Assembly (NCBI RefSeq): GCF_000504285.1
Contig: NZ_KI632511.1
Coordinates: 9,344,154-9,408,153, forward strand
Direction of reading: 5' to 3'
DNA from: Actinospica robiniae DSM 44927
Lineage (GTDB): Bacteria > Actinomycetota > Actinomycetes > Streptomycetales > Catenulisporaceae
Length of the DNA: 64,000 bases
Shown: in pieces, positions 49,644 through 59,150 of the stretch
Layout: the number at the start of each line of letters is the position of its first letter
Numbering within the stretch: the first letter of the stretch is position 1
Translations under genes and position numbers: made by a program
Notes under the pieces: generated by a model
What the model was told of the DNA's origin: nothing
Database searches by the model: none
Seen by the model: the letters and a program-made list of their open reading frames with translations, nothing else

Positions 49644-52565
49644 ATGTTCCAGCCTGTCCACCCACCAAAACCACCACGATTCCGCGCGTTCGCACTGGTC
49701 GCAGCCGTCGCCGCGGCTCTCGTCCTTTCGGCCGTGCCGGCCTCGGCCGACGTCGCGTCTTCGCCTTCGACGGCGGTCGAGAAAACAATCGGCAAACAGG
49801 AAACGAATTCCCCTTCCATTTCCCCTGCTTCGCAGCAGGCTGCGCCCAAGCCCACCAACGCCGGACTGGCAAAGGCCGCGACGCGGCCGCAGACGCGGCC
49901 GAGCGCTCCGTCGGCCGGAAAGTCCGTCAAGGTCTCGGCGACGACGGAGCGTTCCGCGCGGGCCGCCTCGGTCAAATCGGCCATCGCACACACCGCGGTG
50001 CCGGACACCTGTTCAGGGGCGATCTCACCCGACGTCGTCGATCCCTGCGACAGTCCGTCGGCATCCGGCACGGACACCTTCACGATCGACGAGAGCGAGA
50101 GCGCCGACCTGCTCGTCGTCGGCGTCGCTTCCACCGACGGGGCCGAGCTTCCCTTCACGCTCACCGATCCGAGCGGCGCGGCCGTCAGCTGTGTCGCGCC
50201 GTCGTTCGGTCAGAACCCGCAGTGCGCGACCAGTGCTTCCGGCACGTACACCCTCGCGGTGACGAACCAGGGTTCTGATTACACGGTCTCGTACCTGGCG
50301 CTGCTGTCCGACTCGACGTGTACGGCCCTCGACCCGTCGTTCGCGAGCGCTCCGGTCGAGGGGTCGGTCGCCGCGGGTGCCGCAGGCGCCTGCTTCACGC
50401 TGGACATGACCAGCGGACACACCGTCGCCATCGACTTCGGCAACGGCGCCACCTCGTACCTCTCGACGCCGCTGGGCATCTACGACGCCACCGGCGCGCA
50501 GGTCTGCTTCAACGGCTACGGCACCTGCGTCCTGAGCGGCATCGGACCCTACCGCGCCCTGACCGGCAACAACCAGGGCACCGCGTTCACCTTCGGGCTC
50601 TCCCTCAACGACCTGACCGATCCGGTCGGCTGTGCCGCCGCGTCGCAGCTCGCCTACGGCGTCGCCCCCGACGACTCCTCCGCGGACGAGTGCCGCACGC
50701 TGACCGTCAAGACGGCCGACGAGTACCAGGTGTACGCCGCCGGCGATTGGAGTCTCGGCGGGGTCTCCGGCACGCTCTACACGAGCGCCGGCGCCACCGC
50801 GTGCACCAACTCCGGGCCCTTCTGCGCGCTGACGCCGGGCACCTACTACTACGTCGAGAACCAGGATCCGCTGGCGCCGTACGACTTCGCCGTGGGCTTC
50901 GTCGCCGCGGACGAGAAGCACGGCTGCGCGGCCACCGGGATCAAGGACTTCGCCACCGGTCCCGCCGCGGCCTCGTTCAGCGGCGTCGGCGAGTCGGTCT
51001 GCCTCACCCTGCCCGCCGCGGCCACCGGGAAGTCGTTGTACGTGTACGACGAGAACCCGACTGCCACCGGGTACGCCGCTCCGCTCCTCGTACTGGACTC
51101 CACCGGGGCCCAGACCTGCACCAACCTCTACAACGACAGCGGCACCTGCACGCCGACCGGCACCGCGCCGTTCCACGTGGTCCTCGATGCGCAGACGATC
51201 GACAACCCGAGCTACAAGGTCCTGATCCAGGCGACGGACTCCACGGCCGGGTGCGCGGTGTGGAAGCAGTCCGGATACGGCAGCTCCTTCGGCGCGACCG
51301 TGACGACGAGCTACACGTCGAACTACGCGTGCCTGACGCTGCCGGCGGACAAGCACGCGGTCGGTGAGATGGTCGACTACACCGACACCACGAACACGGA
51401 GGACGGCGGCATCTCGATCAACGACTCGGCAGGCGATCAGGCGTGCCTGGTGCTGATCACCAGCCTGTGCACCTTCCAGCCCGGGGTCACCTACACCGCG
51501 ATCCTCAGCAACAGCGGCCAGGCCCAGACCTACGACCTGGTCCGCCGCGACGACACGTCGAGCGCCACGTGTTCGACCCCTGCGTCCCTGACGCCGGGCG
51601 CCCCGTCCACCGCGACGAACTTCACCAGTGCCATCACCGCGCACTGCTACCGGGTCTCCGCCGCGGCCACCGACGACATGTGGTTCGACGTGCGCACCAC
51701 CGCCCCGTACCCGGCCGGCGCGATCCTCGCGGTGACCGACGGCACGGGCGCCCTGGTGTGCAACTTCGTGACCATCTGCCAGACGGACGGATCCACCGAC
51801 TACCAGGTGATCGCGATCGCCTCGGGCTACGCCGGAACCACCATCGCCGGGCACCTGGACACCTGGCAGATGGCCACCGCGGCGGGCCCCGCGGCGGTGT
51901 GCGCGGCGAACCAGCTCAGCGTCGACGGCTGGGGGCCGACGAGCCTCAAACTGACCGAGTCCGCCCCCGCCTACTGCGCGACGATCTCGCTCTCGACTTT
52001 CCAGTCGTTCGACGTCTACGACGCCGTCTCGGGCAACGGGGCGCAGCCGCTGATCGACGTCTACCCGCTCAACCCGTGGAAGCCCCCGTACTCGTTCACG
52101 GACGGCATCTGCTTCGGGAGCGACTGCAACACCGCGAGCGACAGCGGTGAGGCCATCGTCCTGGTGAGCCTCAACGGAGCGCAGAGCCCGGTGAACCTCA
52201 CCGAGCAGGGCGTGTGCGGCTCCGGCTGCACCAGGCCCGCCGCGCCGACGATCTCCGCGATCAGCCCGGCCCGCCAGCCCGCCGGGACGGCGCAGAAGGT
52301 GACCGTCACCGGGACGAACCTGAACCTGGGCACCACGGTCATGCTGGCCACCGCCGGAAACCCGGTCGCGTACGCGTCCATCTCGCAGCCGGTCTCGGTG
52401 AGCGCCGACGGCACGTCGCTGACGGTCCTGCTCAACACCTCCGCCGTCACGCCGGGCAAGTACGACGTGATGCTCAACGCGGACTACACGATCCCCACCA
52501 CCTCGCCCAACTACCTGTCCAACGCCTACACCGTCACCGCCGCGCCTACGGCGGCCGGTTCCTGA
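49644..52565 (+). CDS. large secreted Cys-repeat protein with C-terminal IPT/TIG domain
   Basis: A 973-residue exported protein. The signal peptide (about 1-35) ends AVPASA. A Ser/Ala/Lys-rich spacer follows to about 120. About six diverged beta-rich modules of roughly 100-120 residues come next, each with four cysteines in a recurring order (for example GCAAA, ECRTL, ACTNSGPFCAL; GCAATG, VCLTL, TCTN and TCTPTG). The final 95 residues (APTISAISPARQPAGTAQKVTVTGTNL) are an IPT/TIG domain. No sortase signal or catalytic motif is seen. I do not recognise the module; surface adhesion or polymer binding is plausible. Confidence 0.82.
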   Translation: MFQPVHPPKPPRFRAFALVAAVAAALVLSAVPASADVASSPSTAVEKTIGKQETNSPSISPASQQAAPKPTNAGLAKAATRPQTRPSAPSAGKSVKVSATTERSARAASVKSAIAHTAVPDTCSGAISPDVVDPCDSPSASGTDTFTIDESESADLLVVGVASTDGAELPFTLTDPSGAAVSCVAPSFGQNPQCATSASGTYTLAVTNQGSDYTVSYLALLSDSTCTALDPSFASAPVEGSVAAGAAGACFTLDMTSGHTVAIDFGNGATSYLSTPLGIYDATGAQVCFNGYGTCVLSGIGPYRALTGNNQGTAFTFGLSLNDLTDPVGCAAASQLAYGVAPDDSSADECRTLTVKTADEYQVYAAGDWSLGGVSGTLYTSAGATACTNSGPFCALTPGTYYYVENQDPLAPYDFAVGFVAADEKHGCAATGIKDFATGPAAASFSGVGESVCLTLPAAATGKSLYVYDENPTATGYAAPLLVLDSTGAQTCTNLYNDSGTCTPTGTAPFHVVLDAQTIDNPSYKVLIQATDSTAGCAVWKQSGYGSSFGATVTTSYTSNYACLTLPADKHAVGEMVDYTDTTNTEDGGISINDSAGDQACLVLITSLCTFQPGVTYTAILSNSGQAQTYDLVRRDDTSSATCSTPASLTPGAPSTATNFTSAITAHCYRVSAAATDDMWFDVRTTAPYPAGAILAVTDGTGALVCNFVTICQTDGSTDYQVIAIASGYAGTTIAGHLDTWQMATAAGPAAVCAANQLSVDGWGPTSLKLTESAPAYCATISLSTFQSFDVYDAVSGNGAQPLIDVYPLNPWKPPYSFTDGICFGSDCNTASDSGEAIVLVSLNGAQSPVNLTEQGVCGSGCTRPAAPTISAISPARQPAGTAQKVTVTGTNLNLGTTVMLATAGNPVAYASISQPVSVSADGTSLTVLLNTSAVTPGKYDVMLNADYTIPTTSPNYLSNAYTVTAAPTAAGS

Positions 52566-52589
52566 TCCGTAGGATCCAAGCGCTGACAG

Positions 52590-52624
52590 CAGGGCCCGGA
52601 CACTCCTCGAGTGTCCGGGCCCTG
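52590..52624 (+). terminator. hairpin terminator after the Cys-repeat protein gene
   Basis: A perfect 15-bp stem (52590-52604 with 52610-52624) closes the 5-base loop CCTCG, 25 bp after the stop codon. Confidence 0.9.
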
Positions 52625-52704
52625 CGGCGTGTCCGGACCCTGCCGCGCGAGCCCGGCGGCGAAGGCACAGGTCAGGGCTCGCATTCCGGAATCACGCCGA
52701 GAAT

Positions 52705-52762
52705 GTTTCGATAAACTTTCGAAAACGGCTCATTGACTCCCGCCCCGCGCCGCGCGCATACT
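52705..52762 (+). promoter_or_regulatory. operator and sigma-70-like promoter of the solute-binding protein gene
   Basis: GTTTCGA and TCGAAAAC form an inverted repeat at 52705-52726, typical of LacI-family operators at sugar genes. It is followed by TTGACT (52733-52738) and CATACT (52757-52762), spaced 18 bp apart. Together they lie about 250 bp upstream of the lipoprotein start. The rest of 52566-53012 holds no gene. Confidence 0.6.
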
Positions 52763-53012
52763 TTCCAGCGGTCGAATCCTCCCGATCACGAAGAGGAAAC
52801 CCGCGCGGTCCTCGGCCGGTCAAGGCCGCGCCCGTATGCGCATGCCGGAACCGGAAAGCGGGGTCGCAGTGCTCGTTGGGCCCTCGCGTTCCCGGTGCCC
52901 GCGCGTCCGGCCCCGTGCGGTTCGAAACTTTCGACCTCCCACCCTTCACCCCTGGGCCCGGCTGCGCCCGCCCAGCCTGACGATGACGACAGATCAGGGA
53001 GTTTCCACCATG

Positions 53013-54305
53013 GCGAGGAAGAGACGCGGTGCGGCGGCTCTCGCGATCGGCTTGGGGATGGCGCTCGCGGCCTCCGGCTGCGCCGGCGGCGGCGGCAAGA
53101 GCGGCGGCGGTTCCGCCGACGCCGCGGTCACGGTGACCCTGTGGGAGAACGCGACCAACGGCAGCACCGGGGTGGCCTACTTCCAGAACGCGGCACAGCA
53201 GTTCGAGGTGCTGCATCCGAACGTCAAGATCCAGCTCCAGACGATCCAGAACGAGGACCTCGACGGCAAGCTGCAGACGGCCCTGAACGCGGACTCCGCG
53301 CCGGACATCTTCCTGCAGCGCGGCGGCGGCAAGATGGAGGCCGAGGTCGCGGCCGGCCAGCTCCAGCCGCTGCGGCTGAGCGCCGTGGACCAGTCGAACG
53401 TGGGCACCGCCGCCCTCGCCGGCAACACGATCGACGGCCGGGTCTACGCGATGCCGCTGGACGCCCAGCCCGAGGGCGTCTACTACAGCGAGAACCTGTT
53501 CCGGCAGGCCGGAATCGCCACGCCCCCCACGACGATCGACGAGCTCGAGACCGACATCGAGAAGCTGAAGCAGATCGGCGTCGCGCCGATCGCGGTCGGT
53601 GCCAAGGACGCCTGGCCGGCCGCGCACTGGTACTACAACTTCGCGCTGCGCGAGTGCAGCCAGACCACGATGACCAGCACCGCCGAGTCGCTCGCGTTCA
53701 CCGACCCGTGCTGGACCAAGGCAGCCGACGACCTGGCCTCGTTCCTGGCGGTCGGCCCCTTCCAGAAGGACTTCCTGACCACCGCGGCCCAGCAGGGCGC
53801 CGGCTCCTCGGCGGGCCTGCTCGCCAACCACAAGGCGGCCATGGAGCTCATGGGCAGCTGGGACCCCGGCGTGATCAACAGCCTGACGGCGAACCAGCAG
53901 CCGCTGTCCGACCTCGGCTGGTTCCCCTTCCCCGCCGTGCCCGGCGGCAAGGGCAGCCCGAGCGCCATCATGGGCGGCAGCGACGGCTACTCGCTGTCCA
54001 AGAAGGCGCCGAAGGAGGCGCTGGAGTTCCTCGAGTTCCTCGTGACGAAGGGCCAGCAGGAGGCCTACGCCAAGGCCTTCCAGTCGATCCCGGTCAACCC
54101 CGAGGCCCAAGAGGTCGTCACCGAGTCCTACAACCTCTCGGCGCTGGCGGCCTTCAACAAGGCGGCCTACTCGATCCAGTACCTTGACACCGAGTACGGC
54201 CAGGGCGTCGGCAACGCCATGAACACCTCCGTGGTGAATCTGATGGCCGGCAAGGGCAGCGCGGCCGGAATCGTCTCGGCCTCCAACCACGCCGCGAAGG
54301 GCTGA
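53013..54305 (+). CDS. ABC-type sugar-binding lipoprotein, orphan
   Basis: A 430-residue extracellular solute-binding protein of the sugar (family 1) type. The lipobox ASGC puts the lipid-modified cysteine at residue 24, followed by a Gly/Ser linker. The binding fold begins VTVTLWENATNGSTGVAYFQ and includes GRVYAMPLDAQPEGVYYSENLF. It should deliver an oligosaccharide to an ABC importer, but no permease or ATPase genes follow. ATG 53013 behind CAGGGA gives a proper signal peptide; frames open further upstream are not used. Confidence 0.9.
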   Translation, partial: ARKRRGAAALAIGLGMALAASGCAGGGGKSGGGSADAAVTVTLWENATNGSTGVAYFQNAAQQFEVLHPNVKIQLQTIQNEDLDGKLQTALNADSAPDIFLQRGGGKMEAEVAAGQLQPLRLSAVDQSNVGTAALAGNTIDGRVYAMPLDAQPEGVYYSENLFRQAGIATPPTTIDELETDIEKLKQIGVAPIAVGAKDAWPAAHWYYNFALRECSQTTMTSTAESLAFTDPCWTKAADDLASFLAVGPFQKDFLTTAAQQGAGSSAGLLANHKAAMELMGSWDPGVINSLTANQQPLSDLGWFPFPAVPGGKGSPSAIMGGSDGYSLSKKAPKEALEFLEFLVTKGQQEAYAKAFQSIPVNPEAQEVVTESYNLSALAAFNKAAYSIQYLDTEYGQGVGNAMNTSVVNLMAGKGSAAGIVSASNHAAKG

Positions 54306-54328
54306 CGCCGAGGGCGGTCGGGTTCGGC

Positions 54329-54658
54329 TCAGCACGGATCCGTCGACATCAGCTCTGCTGGTAGACCACGGCTGCGAGCCCACCAGTCGGGCAGGCCGCC
54401 GAGGGCCGATCCTGCGGTGGGCCAGGCGGTTCCCGCGACCGGTGAGGTGCGGCGCGGTCCGAGCCCGAGGCGCCCGCTCGGCGGGTCGATCTCGTAGCCC
54501 TCCTCAGCCTCAGGCAGGTGGCTCGGTTCCGCGTTGTGCGGGGACCAGGCTGCCGTGCCGTCCGGGCGGTATTCGCCGACGACGTCGGCGTAACAGCCGC
54601 ATCCGATACACGTGAGGGCGACGACGCGGCCGCGGCCGCGTCGTCGCCCTTTCGGCAC
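54329..54658 (-). CDS. doubtful small ORF
   Basis: A 109-codon frame in the 404-bp gap before the PadR gene, starting GTG 54658 after a GGAG. It contains CIGCGCY and an acidic stretch EAEEGYEIDPPSGR, which look protein-like, but it runs through the 36-bp palindrome at 54615-54650 and has no family I recognise. It may well be noncoding. Confidence 0.25.
   Translation of the reverse strand: MPKGRRRGRGRVVALTCIGCGCYADVVGEYRPDGTAAWSPHNAEPSHLPEAEEGYEIDPPSGRLGLGPRRTSPVAGTAWPTAGSALGGLPDWWARSRGLPAELMSTDPC
54615..54650. terminator. perfect 36-bp palindrome
   Basis: Bases 54615-54632 are the exact reverse complement of 54633-54650, with no spacer. The half-site is AGGGCGACGACGCGGCCG. As RNA this makes a very stable hairpin in either direction. 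It lies between the orphan lipoprotein gene and the PadR operon and may insulate the two; 310 bp separate it from the lipoprotein stop. Confidence 0.7.
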
Positions 54659-54683
54659 GCGCTCCGCCGTGTATTGACCGGAT

Positions 54684-54702
54684 GTATACACCGAGTGCAT
54701 AC
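54684..54702. promoter_or_regulatory. PadR-type operator
   Basis: GTATACA and TGCATAC form an inverted repeat with a 5-bp spacer, ending 7 bp before the padR start codon. The size and position fit autoregulation by the PadR protein that follows. Confidence 0.65.
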
Positions 54703-54709
54703 TGCCGAT

Positions 54710-55237
54710 GTGAGCGTTCCACTGACCCTTCTCGGGCTGCTCGACCGCGAACCGAGCCACGGCTACGACCTCAAGCGGGATTACGACGCGTTCTTCGGCC
54801 GGGACAAGCCCCTGCCGTACGGCCAGGTGTACGCGACGCTCGGGCGGCTCGCCCGGGACGGCAAGGTCACCGTCGGGGCGATGGAGCCGGGCGAGGGACC
54901 GGACCGCAAGCAGTACACGATCACTGAAACCGGCCGCAGCGAAGTCGAGGTCTGGCTCACCGAGCCGGCGCCGGCGGAGCCTCACCTGCAGTCGGTGTTC
55001 TTCGCGAAGGTCGTGCTCGCCCTCATGCTCGGCCGGGACGCGAACCGCTACCTCGACGCGCAGCGCGGCGCACACCTGGCCCGGATGCGCGAGCTGACCG
55101 AACTGCGCCGCAGCGGCGGCACGCTGGACGTCTTGATGGCCGACTACGGCCTGTTCCACCTCGAAGCCGACCTGCGCTGGATCGACACCACCGAGGCACG
55201 GCTCGGCGCACTCAGAGAAATGGTCCATCTGTCATGA
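54710..55237 (+). CDS. PadR family transcriptional repressor
   Basis: A 175-residue regulator. The winged helix SVPLTLLGLLDREPSHGYDLKRDYDAFF to PYGQVYATLGRLARDGKV (about residues 2-55) is followed by GPDRKQYTITETGRSEVEVWL and a helical dimerisation domain. PadR proteins often repress adjacent ABC or MFS exporters and are released by a drug-like ligand. GTG 54710 is the only suitable start, since the ATG two bases earlier hits a stop at once. Its stop overlaps the ATPase start by 4 bp. Confidence 0.92.
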   Translation: MSVPLTLLGLLDREPSHGYDLKRDYDAFFGRDKPLPYGQVYATLGRLARDGKVTVGAMEPGEGPDRKQYTITETGRSEVEVWLTEPAPAEPHLQSVFFAKVVLALMLGRDANRYLDAQRGAHLARMRELTELRRSGGTLDVLMADYGLFHLEADLRWIDTTEARLGALREMVHLS

Positions 55238-55977
55238 GCACCGATCTGAGCACCGCCGCCGCGCCCGACGGCGCGCGGCCGCGGCCGTCGCGCCCGGCCC
55301 TGCTCGAAGCCCGCGGCCTGCACCGATCCTTCGGCCAGACGCCGGCGCTGCGCGGCGCCGACCTCGCCGTCGCCCCCGGCGAGATCGTCGCGGTGATGGG
55401 CCCGAGCGGGTCGGGCAAGTCGACCCTGCTGCACTGCCTCGCCGGCATCTACACCCCCGATCAGGGCGAGGTGTGGTTCGACGGCAAGCGCATCGACGAC
55501 CTCGGCGACACCAAGCGCACCGAACTGCGGCGCACGGCCTTCGGCTTCGTCTTCCAGTTCGGCCAGCTGATCCCGGAACTGACCGTGGCCGACAACATCG
55601 CCATGCCGCTGTTGCTCGACCGGGTCCGGCGGGCGGAGGCCTATCAGCGGGCTGAATCCTGGCTGGAGCGCCTGGGCCTGGCCGGGCTCGGCGCCCGGCG
55701 CACCGGCGAGCTGTCCGGCGGCCAGGCGCAGCGCGTCGCCATCGCCCGGGCCATGGCGCCGCGCCCCCAGGTGCTGTTCGCCGACGAGCCCACCGGCTCG
55801 CTCGACTCGCTCACCAGCGAGACCGTGATGGACCTGCTCGTCACCGAAACGCGGGCGGAAGGCACGACCGTCGTTCTGGTCACGCACGACGCACGGGTGG
55901 CGGCCTATGCGGAGCGCACCGTCATGGTGCGCGACGGCCGCGTTGCCGCGCTGACCGACACCGGGGTGGCCCGCTGA
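55234..55977 (+). CDS. ABC transporter ATP-binding protein, MacB/LolD-like
   Basis: A 247-residue ATPase with Walker A GPSGSGKST (residues 56-64), Q-loop FQFGQLIPELTV (about 107-118), signature LSGGQ (160-164), Walker B VLFADEPTG (180-188) and an H-loop in VLVTHDARVA. It energises the FtsX-like permease encoded next, with which it overlaps by one base (TGATG). The likely cargo is a peptide, lipid or antibiotic, by analogy with MacB-type systems. Confidence 0.95.
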   Translation: MSTDLSTAAAPDGARPRPSRPALLEARGLHRSFGQTPALRGADLAVAPGEIVAVMGPSGSGKSTLLHCLAGIYTPDQGEVWFDGKRIDDLGDTKRTELRRTAFGFVFQFGQLIPELTVADNIAMPLLLDRVRRAEAYQRAESWLERLGLAGLGARRTGELSGGQAQRVAIARAMAPRPQVLFADEPTGSLDSLTSETVMDLLVTETRAEGTTVVLVTHDARVAAYAERTVMVRDGRVAALTDTGVAR

Positions 55978-58340
55978 TGTACCGGCTCGGACTGCGACTG
56001 ACCCTGCGCAGCGGGAAAGAGGCGTTCACCCGGCTGATGGTGACCATGGCGGCGGTAGCTGCCGGCGTCGTCATCCTGCTCGCCGTGCTGGCCGACTTCC
56101 ACGCGTTCGAATACACCAACAACCAGCCACGCTGGCAGAGCACACAGGGCACCCAGCTCACCACGGGCACCGACTACGCGTACCAGGCCTCCGGACCCGA
56201 CGCGGCGGCGGAGCTGTGGAGCTACCGCGAGACGGTCTTCGAAGGCAAGACCATCGACGAGCTCGACGTCGCCGCCCTCGGCCCGCACGCGGCGCTGCCT
56301 CCCGGTGTCAGTGCTCTGCCTGGCCCGGGCCGGTACTACGCCTCGCCCGCACTGGCCGCACTGATCGCCGCCACCCCGCGCGACGAGCTCGGCGACCGGT
56401 TCCCCGGCACGCAGGCGGGCGTCCTCGGTGACAGAGCCCTGACCGGTCCGGACGACCTCGTCGTCTACGTCGGCTACAGCCCGGCCGATCTGGCCGCGCG
56501 GCCCTCGACCTCGCTCGTGCGCACGATCTCGGCGGGCGCGCAGACCAGCGTGTGGACCAACTACTTCCGTGATGCCTTCGCAGTCGGCGCGGTCGCCTTC
56601 GTCCTGCCGATCCTGATCCTGATCGGCATGGCGACGCGGCTGGCCGCGACCCGCCGCGAGGAGCGCTACGCGGCGCTGCGCCTGGTCGGCGCCACCAACC
56701 GGCAGATCACCGTCATCTCCTCGGTCGACGCGAGTGTCAGTGCCCTGGCCGGCACCCTGCTCGGCATCCTCGTGTTCCTCGCCGGGCGGCCGTTGCTCGC
56801 GGACATGGCGTTGTTCGGCAGCAAGTACTTCTCCTACGCCGTCACCCCGACCGCGCTCGGCTACCTCGCCTTGCTGGTGGCCGTGCCGCTCGCCTCGACG
56901 ACCGCGTCGCTCATCTCGCTGCGCCGGGTCCGGATCTCCCCACTCGGCGTCACCCGCCGGCACACTCCGCCGGCACCGAAGACGCTGCGCCTGCTCCCGC
57001 TCGTCCTCGGCGTCGCCCTGTACCTGTACGGCGTGCTCACCACCACGCCCGAGGCCATCGGCGCCGGCGTCTACCCGGGCCTGCTGATCACCATGTTCGG
57101 GCTGATCATCGCAGGCCCCTGGCTCACTGCGGCAGCCTCCCGGCGACTGGCCCGGCGCACCGACAGAGCGCCCGCGCTGCTCGCCGCCCGGCGCCTCGCG
57201 GACACCCCGAAGGCCTCGTTTCGAGCGGTGAGCGGACTGGTGCTGGCAGTGTTCCTGGGCTCGATGCTCGGCGGGATGATGCCCACGATCAACGAAACCA
57301 ATGCCACCCCGACCGCGAACGCGCTCTCCGACGTCCTGCTCGACACCTTCTCCTACTCGCCCGTCTGCGGCAACGACGTCAACTGCTCCGGCAGCGCCAC
57401 GCTCGCGCCCGCCGCCAACACCACCGGTGGCCTGCTCGGCCTGCCGCCCGCCACCGGAAGTGCTCTCGTGCAGCAGCTCGAGGCGTTCCCCGGCACCGTG
57501 GTCGTGCCCTACTACTCGCTCCCTCAGGACGCCGACCTGCCGGTAGGCAAGCCGCAGGCTCCGCCGCCGACGGGTGCCCGCAGCGGCGGCCGGCACCCGG
57601 AATTCGGAGCCTCCTACGACGCCGTCGTCGACTGCGCGGCCCTCGCCAAGCTGCCCGCGCTCGGATCCTGCGCCCCCGGCCGGAGCACGTCCGAGGCAAC
57701 CACCAGTGACCTCACCAACGACAACCCCCGCAACAGCGCCCAGCCGATCGTCCAGCCGACCGACCCGGCCGGCACCGCCGATATCAGCAGCCTGTATCTG
57801 CGCGGCGTGCTCGTCCAGGTCGCCGATCAGTCCACGCTCGAGAGGGTGCGGACCTTCCTGGTGACGCACACGCCGTCGTCCGAGTCGGGGGTCGCCCCGC
57901 GCACCTTCGGCGAAGCGGTGCAGGCTCGAGCCGAGGTGGCCCTCATCGTCCAGCGGGTCCTGAACATCGCGGTCATGCTCACGCTCCTGGTGGCCGGCTG
58001 CAGCCTGGCCGTGGCCGCGGGCGGCAGCCTGGTCGAACGCCGGCGCCCCTTCAGCCTGCTGCGACTGTCCGGGACCCCGACCCGCGTGCTGTACAAGGTC
58101 GTCCTCCTCGAGACGCTGCTCCCGCTCGCCGCGGCGACTGTGCTCGCCGTCGTGGCCGGCTACGGCATGGCAGTAGCAGCCGCAGTGAAGGTGGCACCCG
58201 CCGGAACCGCCGTCCCCACCCCCAGCGGCTCGTACTACCTCACCACGGGGCTCGGCCTGCTCGCCGCGCTCGCCATGATCGCCGGCACGCTGCCGTTCCT
58301 CGGGCGGATCACCCGAACCGACAACGCCCGGTTCGAATGA
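55977..58340 (+). CDS. FtsX-like ABC permease
   Basis: A 787-residue permease with an N-terminal helix (about 18-40), a large extracytoplasmic loop, three helices (about 200-310), further helices around 335-385 and 415-430, a second loop with cysteines (VCGNDVNCSG) and three C-terminal helices. The repeated FtsX pattern places it as two fused half-transporters, as in BceB/MacB-type exporters. It forms a three-gene operon with the PadR repressor and ATPase. Confidence 0.92.
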   Translation: MYRLGLRLTLRSGKEAFTRLMVTMAAVAAGVVILLAVLADFHAFEYTNNQPRWQSTQGTQLTTGTDYAYQASGPDAAAELWSYRETVFEGKTIDELDVAALGPHAALPPGVSALPGPGRYYASPALAALIAATPRDELGDRFPGTQAGVLGDRALTGPDDLVVYVGYSPADLAARPSTSLVRTISAGAQTSVWTNYFRDAFAVGAVAFVLPILILIGMATRLAATRREERYAALRLVGATNRQITVISSVDASVSALAGTLLGILVFLAGRPLLADMALFGSKYFSYAVTPTALGYLALLVAVPLASTTASLISLRRVRISPLGVTRRHTPPAPKTLRLLPLVLGVALYLYGVLTTTPEAIGAGVYPGLLITMFGLIIAGPWLTAAASRRLARRTDRAPALLAARRLADTPKASFRAVSGLVLAVFLGSMLGGMMPTINETNATPTANALSDVLLDTFSYSPVCGNDVNCSGSATLAPAANTTGGLLGLPPATGSALVQQLEAFPGTVVVPYYSLPQDADLPVGKPQAPPPTGARSGGRHPEFGASYDAVVDCAALAKLPALGSCAPGRSTSEATTSDLTNDNPRNSAQPIVQPTDPAGTADISSLYLRGVLVQVADQSTLERVRTFLVTHTPSSESGVAPRTFGEAVQARAEVALIVQRVLNIAVMLTLLVAGCSLAVAAGGSLVERRRPFSLLRLSGTPTRVLYKVVLLETLLPLAAATVLAVVAGYGMAVAAAVKVAPAGTAVPTPSGSYYLTTGLGLLAALAMIAGTLPFLGRITRTDNARFE

Positions 58341-58449
58341 AGCAGGGCCCGATACGGTGTCGAAGCCGCATGCCTGTTCTCGGAGGACCGGGCCATATTG
58401 CCGCTGGACGAGGCCGCGTACGTGGTATGAACGCCGCACTGCCCGATCT

Positions 58450-58932
58450 TCAGGATCGTTGTGGATCGCGGACGGACTCCGGGTCGAGCAGGAGGCGGAA
58501 GATGTGCACATCGACCTCTGCCGTGCCATCGACCCGCATGGTCGGCCAGGTCAAGCGGACTTGAGCCTTGACGGTGTCGTCGGGCAGCGGCAACCAGAAC
58601 CGGAAATCGCCTCGATGGGACGTTGACCCGTCGCCCCCGAACACGCCGAGGACGACCGGCTGCGCGGATCCGCCTCGGAGGGTCGCGGTGCCCGACAGGT
58701 CGAGGCTTCCAGCGTGACGGCGCTGTTCGATGCCGAAGGCGAACTCGTGCGCGAAGTCGATCGGAGGCTTGCTCAGCACCAGGAGCCGGAAGGCGATCCC
58801 GCCCGGGTACACCTCGCACGTCGTGGTGGCGATCACGAGGTCGCCGGTGTGCGCGAACACGTGCTTGAGCACCGGGGCGTGTATCCCGGGCTCGTCAACC
58901 GCGACGTGCGGCACGTCACGTCGCACGGTCAT
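58450..58932 (-). CDS. conserved actinobacterial hypothetical protein
   Basis: A 160-residue protein of beta-rich character: ATTTCEVYPGGIAFRLLVLS, FAFGIEQR, PVVLGVFGGDGST and RFWLPLPDDTVKAQVRLTWP. Similar hypothetical proteins are scattered in streptomycetes, with no known function. The start at 58932 (MTVRRDVPH) is preferred; an in-frame ATG at 58953 also exists. Confidence 0.65.
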   Translation of the reverse strand: MTVRRDVPHVAVDEPGIHAPVLKHVFAHTGDLVIATTTCEVYPGGIAFRLLVLSKPPIDFAHEFAFGIEQRRHAGSLDLSGTATLRGGSAQPVVLGVFGGDGSTSHRGDFRFWLPLPDDTVKAQVRLTWPTMRVDGTAEVDVHIFRLLLDPESVRDPQRS

Positions 58933-59150
58933 ATCGGCCATCGTAGCCGACACGACCGTGCGAACGTGGCTCGGAATGCTGGTGACGAAGGGCTATCCCT
59001 GGGCCGGTCACTGTTCGTCCGATGGCCGGATTTTGAACACTTGCAGGGCCGTCGGCGTGACCTGAAGGCCGTTACCCAATCAGGAACGTAGTCTTCCTCA
59101 TGGCTGCCTACGGTAGAGGGATAGACGACGAGTACGAATGAGGTAATCCG

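Noticed and set aside
55905-58529. 874-codon minus-strand frame opposite the ABC permease
   Set aside because: It is a GC-driven antisense shadow, rich in Gly, Arg, Glu and Gln. The plus-strand permease has clear membrane segments and tight operon overlaps.
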